Positions 22,915 through 34,612 of a stretch of DNA of 64,000 nucleotides are shown in pieces. This DNA is from Cycas panzhihuaensis (Eukaryota; Cycadophyta). The notes under the pieces are model-generated. The model saw only the letters and a program-made list of their open reading frames with translations. It was not told the origin of the DNA and ran no database searches. Within the stretch, counting starts at the first letter, position 1, and each line of letters begins with the position of its first letter. The position numbers were made by a program, and so were the translations under genes. The DNA lies in the NCBI GenBank assembly GCA_023213395.1, contig CM041465.1, positions 247,573,741-247,637,740 on the forward strand. The letters are read 5' to 3'.

Positions 22915-23560
22915 ATCTGAGTGTATTAACTACAAAGGATATGATGCATGCCAAGCTTTGCCTTTAGGGAATGGCAAGCGATGTTGTGTCCCCATTATGC
23001 ATGCTTCACAAAGACATTTCGTGCCACATATCTTGGGAAGCCCATGTACCACGTTTTTGTTCACCATCTGCTTGATATTGTTTAAGCTTAAGTGGCCTAG
23101 ATGTTGATGCCAAAGTTGCATCATGGACAAAGATTTAGTGACAATGGAACCAGAGTAAGCAGAATCAAGTATAATATTATTAGCATCCAATTTGTAGAGG
23201 CCATGATCCTCATATCCAACAGCTACTACCTGGTCATTTTTGTCACTTATTACACATTTCCCATTTTTAAATAAAATGCTCATATGTTGCTTGTCTAGTT
23301 GGCTAATAGATAGCAAGCTCTTCTCCATGGAAGGTATGAGACATGCATTGCCATTGGGAAATGTAGAGGAAGTATTGGAAGGCAAATGGAATGGAGCGAT
23401 TGTATTGATGCCAGAAATCATGACAGATTCATTATTGCCGAAGGTCACTGATTAACCTTGTCCTTCCTTGATGTCGCTAAGGAGTTTTTCACTCACAGTG
23501 ATGTGTTGAGTGGCTCCAGAATCAATGATCCAGGTTTGATCCATTTTGGATGAATGATAA
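22915..23560 (-). pseudogene. Copia-B protease and pre-integrase region
   Basis: WIIDSGATQHIT near 23540 carries the DSG active site of the copia aspartic protease. It is followed after a stop by VTFGNNESV and the GAG-pre-integrase zinc region (LWHQHLGHLSLNNIKQM ... CEACIMGTQHRLPF), which provides the HHCC finger of the integrase. A TAG codon then separates this block from the catalytic core. It needs few changes relative to intact relatives, consistent with recent insertion. Confidence 0.88.
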
Positions 23561-24551
23561 GCACAAAATAATTTATCCTCATCTGCAAATTGGTTGAAGT
23601 GGCATTGATTGCCACCTCTAAACCCCCCCTTCCTCTTTGAACTCCTTGATAGGCACCTCGATTTGGTCGAGGGGTTTGCTACTGCTGTTGGTGAAGTCGT
23701 TGCTGCTGATTTTGTTGACGTGGCTGTTGCTGCTACTGTCGTGCGTGCTGAAGATCTGCTTGTTTCTTCCGGCAATCAGGTGCTATGTGGCCAACTTTGC
23801 CACAATAATGACAAACAACATTGGTCTTTGAGGAACCAATGTTCATGTTCCCAAACTGCTTTGAACGTGTAGGTTTGGGATTCTGCTTGGTCTTTGATTT
23901 TGCTGTGAATGCACCTAATGTGGATGGTTACTCATCATCGTCTTTGATGTAGATTTGCTCATCTTGAAGCAACAAGCTCTCAAATTTATTGAAGGACATT
24001 TGTTTGAGTGAACCATCTCGAGTAGTGGAAGAAGTAAAGCCATTTTAGTCCTTAGGCAGAGCTCTAACAATTGTTGTTATAAGCTCATCTCTAGAAGCAG
24101 GACTACCTAATGTATTCAATTCATTACATACCTCTTTGATAGAGGAAAGAAAAGCTGACATAGGCTTGACAAATTTTACATAATACAATTTAGCTTTTAC
24201 CATCAATATGCGAGCTTCATCTCACCTTTCATACAAGGAGGACAAAATGTCCCATGCTTCCTTGGAAATCTTTGCACACATAATATTCTGATCTATATGA
24301 ACATCAATAATCATATGTAGAAATGCCAAAGCAATTTCGTCTTTGGCGTCCCAAGCAACAACAAGAGCATCATCAGAATAAACAATTTCATCATCATTTT
24401 CAACAGGCACAGGTCGAGGTATCCTTCCAAAAACATAACCCCAAAACTCATTCATTATCAAGAGATTTTGAGTGATTCTTTTCCATTCTTGATAGTTGCC
24501 TTGTCTTGTTAATTTGATAGTACATGCATTGAGCACATTAATTGCAGCCAT
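23561..24551 (-). pseudogene. Copia-B gag
   Basis: The ORF starts at a clear ATG (24551) with MAAINVLNACTIKLTRQGNY and EIALAFLHMIIDVHIDQNI, the UBN2-type copia Gag N-terminal half. After a stop and a frameshift the C-terminal part has an intact CCHC knuckle, CHYCGKVGHIAPDC (about 23790-23830), and a glutamine-rich spacer before the protease. Gag would assemble the particle and bind RNA. The leader to its right (24552 to about 25130) shares blocks with the Copia-D leader. No 5' LTR is visible before Gypsy-2 begins. Confidence 0.88.
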
Positions 24552-25927
24552 GTTGAAGTTGTAAGGCTTGAAGCTAGCAGATAACTTTGAAACTTTAAGC
24601 TTTCGTCACTTAAGTTCCACCTTCTAACAAACCCAACAGTTCTGATCTTACTAGAAGATCCAACAACTGAATGGAATGATGAGGGGTGGAGGACTAGGCT
24701 AAGGAGTTGGTCCAACCCTGATCTATACAAGAGATCCAACAGTTGGCCAAGTTAAATCTAGGACAAGGCAGGTAGGGTTGATCTGCATGGATGTACCATA
24801 CTTTCCTTGGGATTCACAGCCCCAATAACACTCATTTCGAACCTCCTTTCCCTTAAGCAACCTTAATTGTCGTGCATTGACCGTACGGTCGATTGGTCCC
24901 CTAGGGAATGCACCAAGCTTAAGGTTATTTTAGAGGCATGGTTTGAACCTTTTTCAGGCCTCTCCTTCTTGATTTTAAAGTTCACTTTTAGAAGATTTAA
25001 GTGGACTTTAGAGTAAGTTTTACTTGTATGTTTGTAGATGCTTGCTTTTATAATGATAAAAGATCTTCAAGATGAAGCAATTAAGTACATCACAATGATC
25101 ACTTGAGTGATTTACAAGAGCACTTTAATGTGAGAAAGAGTGCTATGCAATCCAAGTAAAGTAAAGTGCTTAAGTACAATGACAAATATTGGCACTTTAA
25201 TGAAGATGCTAAGTGTTTCGAAGCATAAAGTCTTTGTATAACACATGCAAGTGGGTTCCTTTTAATGCTTGAAGAGTAGAGGAAAAAGTCACTTGCAAAT
25301 TGAAGACGCCAAGCACCACCTGTTGGGACTTTGAAATAGTCCCAACAATCAACAAAAGAAGGTGATTTTATTAAAAAAAAAAATGTTTTGAGGCCCCCCT
25401 TTTTGACTAAGGGTAATAGGTCACCATGCAAAGTGCCTTAAAAAAAGTGTTAAGATAGTGATAAAAATCACTTTATTAAAGTGTTAACACTTTAAATCAC
25501 TTTATCAAGGCCTTTTAACACTTACGCAACATGAATCAAGTGTTAAATGAGGCAAGAATGCCAAAGAAGTAAATGCTAAAATTTCATATTTTTTGCAACT
25601 TTAAATGACAAGATCAGAACGCAGGGAGCCTTGAAAGAGGACTTAAGCCATCAATTTTAAATTTCAAAGATAGGAGACTGGCTGAGCTAAATTGATTTAA
25701 TGAAATCACTTGTTACAACAAAGATTTTAATCCTCAAAAAGTGAAAAAACATTGATTTTCCCTTGAGAAATTTTAAGCCAAAAACAAGAAAATGACAAAG
25801 TGTAGGCTTAAAACTAAGGAAAAATATTAATTTCTGAGTGCAGATCGCTTGGAATGACTGAAATCCATCTCTAAATCATAGTATTTTAGTGATGAAGTCA
25901 CTTTGAAGAAAAAAACACTTAAAAAAT
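24552..25927. other. Copia-B leader and unassigned AT-rich sequence
   Basis: 24552 to about 25130 is the presumed untranslated leader, with similarity to the Copia-D leader around 24790-24920. From about 25130 to 25927 I see no coding domain. A short inverted motif CTTTATTAAAGTGTTAACAC and related copies cluster at 25465-25560. The expected Copia-B 5' LTR is absent, suggesting deletion or replacement at the Gypsy-2 junction. Confidence 0.5.
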
Positions 25928-26640
25928 AGTGTTTCTTGTACGAAATGATAATTGTTCACTTTGGACGCCCACTTGAAATCATATCGAATCAGGTTAGTAG
26001 CTTTTTAAATCATACAATTCAGCATCTCACTGCAGAATTCTTGATCCAACATAGGAAATCCTCACCATACTACCCTAGGGCCAATGGCCAAGTGGAAAGT
26101 ACAAATAAAATCTTAAAATTGGCCCTGATAAAAATTTGTAGTGAAGGTAGGACAGATTGGGAAAAACGACTGCATTCGGTTTTGTGGGCAGATAGAATAA
26201 CAGTAAAACAACCCATTAAACTAACACCATTCTAATTAGTGTATGGCTTAGAGCCAGTCATTCCTTTGGAATTCTAAGCATAGACCCTGCGAACAACAAT
26301 CCAGTTGTAGATGGAGGAGAGGGGTTCAAGAGAACATCGGCTCATAGAACTTATGAAGTTGGACAAGCCACAAGCTAGAGCATTCTGGGAAACCAGGATG
26401 GAAAAAAAATCATCGTAAAGCTTGGCCGATAGACATCTGATAATGCCCCAGTTCCAGGTTAGTGATTAAGTGCTACTCTATGATAGTATATTCTAAGTTA
26501 AATCAAGAAAAATAAAGTTTAGATGGTTAGGTCCATACAAGGTGGACCAAATTGCACAAAACAGAGCTGTTTGACTCAGATAGCTCAATGGTGTCCCTGT
26601 GGAAAAATCAATAAATGATAGTTGACTCAAGCCATAAAGG
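25928..26640 (+). pseudogene. Gypsy-2 integrase C-terminal half
   Basis: The sequence begins abruptly with FLYEMIIVHFGRP, inside the integrase core of a Ty3/gypsy element. The second catalytic aspartate position reads IISNQVSSF (Asp replaced by Asn), while the glutamate box SPYYPRANGQVEST is intact. It continues through LVYGLEPVIPLEF and a decayed C-terminal GPYKVDQI domain with several stops. All upstream pol and gag are missing, so this is a 3' fragment. It lies sense to the ISA3 gene. Confidence 0.88.
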
Positions 26641-27100
26641 GAAATAAGTAAATAAATAAATAAGTAATGCAAACCAAATGGGCAGATTGCTGTCTCATGG
26701 TAATGATGTGGGCATCATGGCCACAATACAGCAAAAGAAACAGAGACGGTTCAATGGAATCTTTCTAACAAACAATCGGGAAACAAACGGTCAGAATGTT
26801 GTGATAAGGCATTTTAAAAAGACATAATGATTGTGATTAGTAAGGCGAGGTGCGGAAGAAATATCATAATCATGAGCTGGTAAACACGACTGGTGATGTG
26901 ATTGCCTATTAAATGTCGTTGATAATAATGACAAGTGCTGTGTCACATCACAACCTGTCACAGACATAATTTATAAACCTCTGGTTTGATTGGTAAAACC
27001 ATTCCTTTTCAATTCGAAGCATTTAGCAATTGTCACTTGTTGCAAAGCTTTGTAATTTTTCTTTTCTATCTTTGTAGCAGTAAGCAGGCCAACAATTGTC
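26641..27100 (+). promoter_or_regulatory. Gypsy-2 spacer between pol and extra ORF, with TATA box
   Basis: No ORF is present. TATAAA lies at 26972-26977, 124 bases before the ATG at 27101, within ACATAATTTATAAACCTCTGG. Gypsy-4 has TATAAG at the matching distance before its own extra ORF. An internal promoter for the 3' ORF is inferred from this parallel. Confidence 0.45.
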
Positions 27101-29072
27101 ATGGTTGAAGGAGATGACTTCTGCAAATCAATATTAATTTTTGAGAAATTGATTATACTGGAATTCGAACAAAATGGATGGCTATGCAGACAAATGATTC
27201 TCGGAAGAAAACCTTGATGAATGCAGGTTTTTCGAAATATGTTATGGTAGGTGTTCTCCCTATTGCATTCAATTTTTTAACAATGGTAACTTCATTGGTA
27301 GCCACACAACCCTCCATCTTGGACTATTCTGCAAAGGCAATTACACAGCTCACAGGTTTGCCCAACAGAGGACAAGAGATTCCTAAAGATAAAAGGATAC
27401 AAAGGCAGGAAGCGATAGAGGAGATTGGAGTAGGTGAGTTGACATCTCCAGCTTTGGTATTAGCATTTCTAGCATTTGCTCTAAAGAACTTAGATGGATC
27501 ACCCATTTCCTTTTTACAAGAGTTATCATAATTCAAAAAAGCTTGTTTGTATATACTAATCTCCGCTCGACATTGCTGTGTGTAGTGGAGGGGATTCGAT
27601 TCAATTGGGTAGAATTTATTTCAAAGAGACTCGAGAAGAATTTGAAGAGTGTTAAAAATGTAGGGTAGTCTGTCATGTTCTTTCATCCAACATTAGTATA
27701 GGGTCTTTCATTTTTACAATGTCCAGATGTACAATTAGCCACCTTAGATAATGATCAAACTCCCCTAGCTAAGTGGTCTGAGACATTCGACAAAGATAAC
27801 TCTCAAGATTCATTATTACTTCAAGCATATGAGCAGGTGAAAAATTGGTCACTATCCCAATGGTGGAAAGCAAATCAAGTACCATCTCCTAGGATAGTGA
27901 TTATAGAAGAAGGAGAAGAACTGGCAGAAGAGGCATCCTTGCAAGTCAGAGAAGAACAACAGAAAGAAAAAGGCAAAAGGATGAAAGAAAAATAAAAGAA
28001 GGAACATATTAGCGCAGGAAAACGGAAGATGGAACTTGACTTGTTAGCAGTTGCAGAAGGAAAACAATCACAATTTGTATTAGTGTAGATGGAGCCTATG
28101 GAGTCAAAGCATGACCGACGACAGCACAGGAAATTAGTTGTAGAAGAGTGGAGGCATTGAATTCTTGAATATATCAATCAACAACCCACGGAAATTGAGG
28201 TCTGCATCGATGAGGAAATATTGGAAGAAGAGTTGGACCCAATGGAATGTAATCCTAAAGATGATTCATAGTGGAAAACATCCTTTTTGGGGCGGGTGGC
28301 TAGACAATTAGTAGTAGAATTGGAGCAGTGTTCACAGAGGCTATTGCCATACATGCAGAGGATTGCTCAACTGGAAGAGAAATTACAAGCTACATAAAGT
28401 AAATTGGGATTTTTAAAGAAATTCATTATGGATTGGGTAGATGATGTAAACGAAGTAACCCCTGAACTAAAAAAATTTAAAGAACAATTTATTGAACAAA
28501 TCTCTACATGTTTATAGGATGTAATCTATAAATTAGGATCCTGGATATTGAAGAGTGACAAAGAAACCGAACAATGTAGCAAGGTTTGGAGTCTGATTCA
28601 TGCTTATAAATTTGAATTGCAGACCCTTCAAAATATAAATTAGGAATTATATGCGGAGATAACCGAACTTCAGTCTGGAGATTCACCTAAATATGAGGCA
28701 GCTCGATGCACTCCATTATGTTGTGCTTTTATGTGACTATATCAAGTCTAAAGGGTTGTCACTTCCTCCCATGATTGCACGACTAGGTCCTTTGTATATT
28801 AAAAGAGAAGTGGTCAAACTGAAAAAAGCTAGGAAGAAAGTACGCAAAAATATCAGGCAGGGCTCTTGTCGGTCTTGATTCAAAATTTGGAGAGGCAGGG
28901 ATTGAGGAAGAGAAAAATTTTGAAAATTTGTTTGAGTGAGCACACTCGTTGGTTTTGTGATGGGGGAGATGTGTGCGCGATAAAAGAATTGAAGGAAACT
29001 TATAGGAAAATGCGGTATAATTTCAGTTTTGGTTGTAATCAAACTATGACTGAGTACAACTTAATGCGATAG
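27101..29072 (+). pseudogene. Gypsy-2 extra 3' ORF (plant retroelement aORF), broken
   Basis: From ATG 27101 the reading starts MVEGDDFCKSILIFEKLI, shifts into 27178-27531 (AITQLTGLPNRGQEIP, GELTSPALVLAF), then shifts to GIRFNWVEFISKRLEKNL, a long K/E-rich region and a helical, charged C-terminal part up to about 29072. The LTGLPN-GEIP and GIRFNW-EFIS patterns recall the 'putative plant transposon protein' and plant-mobile-domain-like ORFs found 3' of pol in some Tat-lineage gypsy elements. That assignment is from memory and is inference. Gypsy-4 has a related ORF in the same position. The function is unknown. At least six stops interrupt it. Confidence 0.55.
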
Positions 29073-29375
29073 AGCGCGACCAGGTGCAATCAAGTACAAT
29101 TAGAAATGGAAAAAGTGCAATTAGAAGTACGACTAGGTACGGCCAAGTGTGACTAGGTACAACTTAAAGTGTGACCAAGTATGACTAAGTGCGATCAAGA
29201 ACAACTAAGTGCGACCAGGTACAACTTGAAATGCGACCAGGTGCGACTTGGAAGTATAACCAGATCGCAAAGGATATGACCAGACTATACAACCAAATTG
29301 TAAAGATTGCGACGAGATCACAAAGACTATGATCAAATCACAAAGATTGTGCGACCAAATCGCAAAGTTGCAATT
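29073..29375 (+). repeat. Degenerate GCGACCAGGTGCGACT-type repeat array
   Basis: About 300 bases in which GYGACYARGTRCRAYT-like blocks recur every 14-30 bases, grading into shorter RATCRCAAAGA blocks. It follows the extra ORF of Gypsy-2 and precedes a TATA-like TTTATATAG near 29577, so it occupies a U3-like position. The core GTGCGACCAGGT also occurs, on the other strand, in the array at 6640-7105. Confidence 0.65.
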
Positions 29376-29765
29376 GAAACTGTGATTAAAATTCTAATTA
29401 AAAGATTTATTTCTATGTGAACAGAATGTAATAATTAAAGTCAGTTGAAACAACTAAGGTCATTAATGTAACAAACAGTATTATGTTTGTATAAGTTTGA
29501 TTGATGTCATAGGGAAAAGGTAAGAATAGTAGTTTAGGTTTGTTTCCTTGTAATTTTCAGTACATGGCTTGAGTTGCATTTATATAGATTCGGTTGTACT
29601 GTCCAACTTGCATCTAGTTGTGAGAGGACTAGACACAGGGCCCTTTATTGTTGCTAATAATGAATTGGTTTTCATTCCTATCGACTTAAGTTGTGCTTGC
29701 ATATCGGAGTTTTGTTTCTAAATTGATGATAGATACGCAAAAGCACACATCTTTATAGGGACAGG
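29376..29765 (+). mobile_element. Probable Gypsy-2 3' LTR downstream part
   Basis: A TATA-like TTTATATAG (about 29577-29585) is followed by the R-U5-like TTGTGAGAGGACTAG and TTGGTTTTCATTCC, ending where Copia-C sequence starts at about 29766. LTR borders cannot be set because the partner LTR is not in the window. No coding potential. Confidence 0.4.
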
Positions 29766-31390
29766 ACATTGAGGTGACAACAACAACAACAAAGAAGTTA
29801 CCCAAATGACATCTTCAAACTATAGCAAGTGCACAAATTGTTGAAGGCAAACATCCATCTAAATTGCAACAACACAATGTAAACTATGCACTTATGGATG
29901 AAGTGCTTAGTACTCAAGAGCCTTTCAGTTTTGAAGAGGCATGTAATGATGAAAAGTGGAAAGACGCAATGAATGATGAAATCCATTCTATTGAAAAGAA
30001 TGGAATATGGGACTTGGTTGACTTGCCTAAAGGCAAACAGGCAATTAGTTGCAAGTGGATTTATAAAACAAAGTTTTGATCTGATTGTTCGATTAAGCGA
30101 GATAAAGCTTGATTGGTTGCAAAAAAATTTAAACAAAAGAAAGGCATTGATTATGAATATACTTTTACATGTGTTACCAACATGAACCCTATTAGAATTG
30201 TCATGGCATTAGTCGCTCAATGCAAATGGCCTATTTATTAAATGAATGTTAAGAGTATGTTTTTAAACGACGACTTGATTGAGGAGCCACCTCTTGGATA
30301 CATTGTACGCGATAAGGAGTATTTAGTTTGTCGCCCCAAAAAGACCTTGTATGGTCTAAAATAAATGCCATGTGCTTGGTACTCCAAAATTGATGACTAT
30401 GTTTAAGAGATGATTTTCATTGATCTTCATCAGACCCAAACTTATACATCAAAGTCCAGTGCCATTATGTCACTCTTGTATTATATGTCAATGATTTGAT
30501 TATTATTGGTAGTGATACAGATATGATTGAGAGTCTTCAAGGGGATCTCAAAAGCAATTTCAGGATGGTAGATCTTGGGATTCTTCACTATTTTCTTAGC
30601 ATGGAGATGTGGCAACAACTAGGCAACATCATTATATCTGTAAACCAACGGCCATCCATATGGAGACTAGCACTAAATTATCATATGATGAGGAAGTCAA
30701 ATTAGTAGATTCCATCCTTTTTAAACAACTAGTGGCTAGTTTCATCTATTTGACTAACACTGCATTGGACATTTCATATGCTATTGGAATCTACTCTAGG
30801 TTCATGTTTCAACCTAATCAAAGACATTGGATTGGTGCAAAGTGTATACTTAGATATCTTCAAGGTACATTGCAATATGGGTTACATTACACTCATAATG
30901 AAAACTTCACTTTGGAGGGGTTCTCAAATTCTAATTGGGTAGGTTGCCAAGATAGTCAGGAATCAACCTCGGGTTATTGCTTTAACCTTGGATCAGTTGT
31001 CGTTTCATGGAGATGCAAGAAGCAACCAAATGTCACACTTTCCTCCACAGAAGCATAATACAAAGTTATTGTTAAAGCAACATGCAAAGTTATCTGGCTT
31101 ACGCAAATTCTTGGGGAGCCTGGACTTGAGTAGGCACATCCCACCATATTGTATTGTGACAATCAAAGTGTGCTCAAAATTACCAAGAATCTAGTGTTTT
31201 ATGCGAGGACCAAGTATATTGAGGTGCATCACCACTTCATCGGGGAACATGTTCAGAATAGTGAGATCGACCTCATGTATATGCCCATAAAGGAACAACT
31301 AGTAGACATCTTTAGCAAAGCACTTTGTAGAGAGAAGTTCAGGCATTTCAAAGAAGGCCTCGGTGTTCGACTTAACGATGTAAACATTGA
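29766..31390 (+). pseudogene. Copia-C RT and RNase H, 5' truncated
   Basis: Sequence homologous to Copia-B begins abruptly in the integrase-RT linker (DIEV, KKLPK) and continues with the RT: NVNYALMDEVL, WDLVDLPKGKQAISCKWIYK, then a decayed stretch, DTDMIESLQGDLKSNF, and ALDISYAIGIYSRFMFQPN. RNase H follows with SNWVGCQDSQESTSGYCF, SSTEA, YCDNQSVLKI, RTKYIEVHHHF and DIFSKALCREKF. The RT catalytic box reads LYVNDL in place of LYVDDL, so it is inactive. Gag, protease and integrase are missing. It ends at the PPT and the 3' LTR. Confidence 0.92.
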
Positions 31391-31397
31391 GGGGGGG

Positions 31398-31939
31398 TGT
31401 TAGAACCTTTATGCTTTATCGTTAAGCTATGTTTTATTTATGCACTTCATACTTAATGTGTAAATGTGCACTTTTTTCTAGTGGTGTAACTTTAAGTTGT
31501 AACTTAAAGGTCAAAGACCCCTTTTCCCCTCTTTGAGCAGTGAAATGTAAGTATGTACTAGTCCATGCATGTTTGACATTTGTCAAACATGCAAAGACCC
31601 TAAGGGGAGCTCTCTCATCTATATAAAGAGACCATTCTCTTTAGTATTGCATGTAGAGAAGAGTGTATTGTTATGTTGCCAGGTTAATTTAAGAACTATT
31701 GGAATGTAGAAAAATGCTACCTCGTCCATTGGCATAATGCTTAATGTGGTTGCGAATCTTAGTTGTGTGTTGCTCTTCTTATGCTTTCCTTCTTCTATCC
31801 TCACTAGATCTATTTTTTTACATTTATAATAGATGTAAAGGACACTTTTTCATAGGTTGAGTGAAGCTTAAATGAATCCATGTCTAAAGTCAGTAATCCA
31901 TCGGATGAGTGCCAAGTATCCTATGTGCAGTTGGAAACA
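31398..31939 (+). mobile_element. Copia-C 3' LTR
   Basis: It starts TGTTAGAACCTTTATG directly after the seven-G polypurine tract (31391-31397) and ends GTTGGAAACA. The 542-bp length matches the 544-bp LTR of the PPR element, with which it shares TTTGACATTTGTCAAACATGC-like and TATATAAAGAGACCATTCTC-like segments. A TATA-like CTATATAAAG occurs at about 31619. Confidence 0.75.
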
Positions 31940-32240
31940 TCAAAGGGTACATCACTCTCAATTCAAGTTAAGTTACAATATGTTACAATGTGTTGTTACA
32001 CTTTCTAGCACAACGTGAAAGCATGCAACATGAGTGAATAAACATTAAGTCTAACACCTTTGTGGTTAAATTTTTTGAGGTTATGTTGAGGGTGGAATTC
32101 TCTCTTGTGACACTGATCAAATGTGGCAACTATGGAAAATGTGGACATGTCATCTCTTAGTGTTGGTTGTCTGTAAATGATCCACCTAAATAACCTCAAC
32201 CAAAAGTGAACCACATATTTTTGTTCATAAACTTACAAAG
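31940..32240. other. No recognisable feature
   Basis: A 300-base stretch between the Copia-C LTR and Gypsy-3, with no motif recognised. It may be decayed Gypsy-3 gag/protease linker. Confidence 0.4.
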
Positions 32241-33610
32241 GTGGTCATTCTAAAGAAGATGAATAAGAAGGTCTATGAAGACAATTGCATGAACACTGAG
32301 CTCTTTTTAATAAGAGGGTATCTAAAGGGGGTTCGAGCAATAATTTTGGTTGATAGTGGTTGTTCCTATAATTTCATTCTTATGAACTTCTATAAGAAGC
32401 TTAATCTAGCCACTATGCTAATAAATTATGATTATTAGGTAGAATTTGTAGATGGCCAAGGGAACTACGTTTGAGGTCGATACATTCCACAAGTACCAAT
32501 CAACAACCAAACGTACAATGACAAAATAGATTTTGGTACATTAGAGATTGATAGATATGGTGTTATTTTGAGCCAAGAATGGCTTTATCATTTGGATGTC
32601 TATATTTTAACAAGGAATCACATACTTGACTTTATTCATCAAGGAACAAGGAGATGGAGTTCTTGTAAGTATTCCAATGGCATCTGCAATGTAGCTTAAG
32701 AGATTGGCTCAAAAGCCTTCATCAACATGTTATGCCCCATATTTGACGAAGAGAGAAAAATGTCCAAATAATGAAGGGGAGTAGGTCATCATATCTTGTT
32801 GGGAGTGGTAACACAACCCACAAATAGAGTACATTATTAATTAATCCATGAAAAATGGAAAAGTGGAAAGTCAAAGAAAGAAGCTATTGGACAAAGATTA
32901 GACCTTCAAAATTTCCTTTTGGAGCACTAGTTTTGCTTTCCAGAAAGAAAGATGGAATGATGCAAATGTGCAATGACTATAGGGATTTAAATATGATTAC
33001 TATTAAGAAGTACCACTTTTCTAGAATAGATGATTTATTAGATATGTTGAAAGACAGTGTTGTGTTTTCAAAGATATGCTTAAGAATTGGATATTATCAA
33101 ATAAGAATCCACAATATAGACATTGAAAAGATAGTTTTTACTACAAGAGATGGACATTATGAATACTTGGTTTGACAAATGTTTTTGTTTCTTTTATGCC
33201 ATTTATGAATAATATATTTTGTAAATATTTACGCAAATTTGTTATTATTTTTTTTTATGATATTTTGATTTTTAGTAAGAATAAAAATGAACATATTGAA
33301 CACTTGAAGGCCACCCTAAATATATTAAGGAAAGAAAAACTATATGCAAATCTTTGGAAATGTGAACTTTTCAAAGAAGAAATTGAATACAGGAAAAGTT
33401 TCCAAAATTTTTCAAAAATAGCAAATTCTTTAATAGAAGTATTGAAGAAAGGAAAAAGGTTTGTCTAGACATAGGAATGCTAGTTAAGTTTTTAAACCTT
33501 GAAGGACAAATTCACTACAGCTCTAATATTACTCTTTAGAGTACATACAGATGCAAATGGCTTTGCCGTAGGAGTCCTAATGAAGGAAAAGTCATTGTAT
33601 ATGAAAATTG
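32241..33610 (+). pseudogene. Gypsy-3 protease-RT-RNase H fragment (chromovirus-like)
   Basis: 32241-32438 holds a protease with the intact active site ILVDSGCSYNFI. From 32900 the RT reads [45 protein letters not shown] (the catalytic D of D-L-x-x-G-Y has become C) and IIFFYDILIFSKN (YDDI-type box damaged). At 33540 comes VHTDANGFAVGVLM, the RNase H start. The RIDDLLD / FSKIDLRSGYHQIR layout is that of Ty3 chromoviruses and differs from Gypsy-1, -2 and -4. Both ends are missing and many stops are present. It lies sense to ISA3. Confidence 0.85.
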
Positions 33611-34612
33611 CAAGATGATTATGTGTGTGCACTTGAGCAGATGGTCAAAGTTGTAATTGCAGTTTCTTATTCTAATCTGAGGCTTGCATTCTTTGACTGT
33701 AATCTCTATATTTGTAAGGGAATTCTAACTGAATCAGTTTTTATTAGAACTGAACTAGCATGAACTTGTTGAACTGTACCTTGACTGGCTGGTTGAATCA
33801 TTCACTTGGTGAACAGTCTCTGGTGCCAATGACAAAGTTACATGACACTTTGATCCCCTGTTCTGGAATCTAATTTTCATTGTGGAAAATGGTAAGGTTT
33901 CTTGAACACGTTGTGCATATCTCAGTTCGCTAGTTGTGGCTGGAATATTTCTTGTCGTTTTTGTTCTGAACTCTGGGCTTTCCAGCACAACGGAAAACAT
34001 TTGTTTTGGTCAACTCTTTCCAGGTCTGCATAATGTAATTCTGTTGGTACATCTTGCTTGTTCTGCTCTGTGCAATGAGCTTCAAAAAACTGTTAGAATG
34101 TATGTGCATTGTACATGAAAGCTGAGAAAGTATAGGACTGCACATGAGCCCTGGAACTTTGAATGCATTCTGTGATTAATTACTTCCAATCTTGATTCAG
34201 AATGCCCTAACTGGTCCTACCCCAGGATCCCTGAAACATTTGAGTCTATGCTTCCTTATCTGCATCTTTTTTTCCTCCTTTGCTGTCTCATGTAACACAT
34301 CGCATTAACTTGTTGGCTTTGAACAATTAACTTTGCTTTCATTATTAAGTTACCTACGCTTCTATTATATATGCTTGTTACTGCTGTCTTCTGTTGCAAA
34401 TGTATGTGCTGAAGGCATCTGTATATTTAGATTAAAAAACTTATAAGATTAGGAATAATTTGTAGCATCTGGAGGAGTAAAATAATGCAATGCCAACATA
34501 GTAAAGAGAACTTGAATGAAAATATTTCTGAAACTTATTATGTAGAACTTAAGGGCTAATATCAGAAAATTGTGCTAACAGCTTTGAATGGTGATATTTG
34601 TCTGCTTCGCAG
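33611..34612 (+). other. ISA3: 3' end of the giant ISA3 intron
   Basis: No TE domain is recognised. The sequence is less repetitive in appearance and ends with GATATTTGTCTGCTTCGCAG, a good acceptor with a T-rich tract. This is probably the remaining original intron sequence. Confidence 0.55.

Larger units (their letters stand above)
10121..34612 (+). other. ISA3: 24.5-kb ISA3 intron filled with retrotransposons
   Basis: The donor GTAATT follows the exon ending WNGQ. The acceptor CTGCTTCGCAG precedes the exon starting YRDTVRQF. Both borders are phase 0, and the protein read across the junction is continuous with the ISA3 family. Within it lie Copia-D, Copia-B, Gypsy-2, Copia-C and Gypsy-3. 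Their decay and mixed orientations suggest piecemeal growth. The whole intron must be transcribed and spliced if the gene works. Confidence 0.88.

Noticed and set aside
27178-27531. Envelope-like protein in Gypsy-2
   Set aside because: One hydrophobic stretch exists, but there is no signal peptide, no second anchor and no cleavage site. The parallel with the Gypsy-4 ORF points to a plant retroelement aORF instead.
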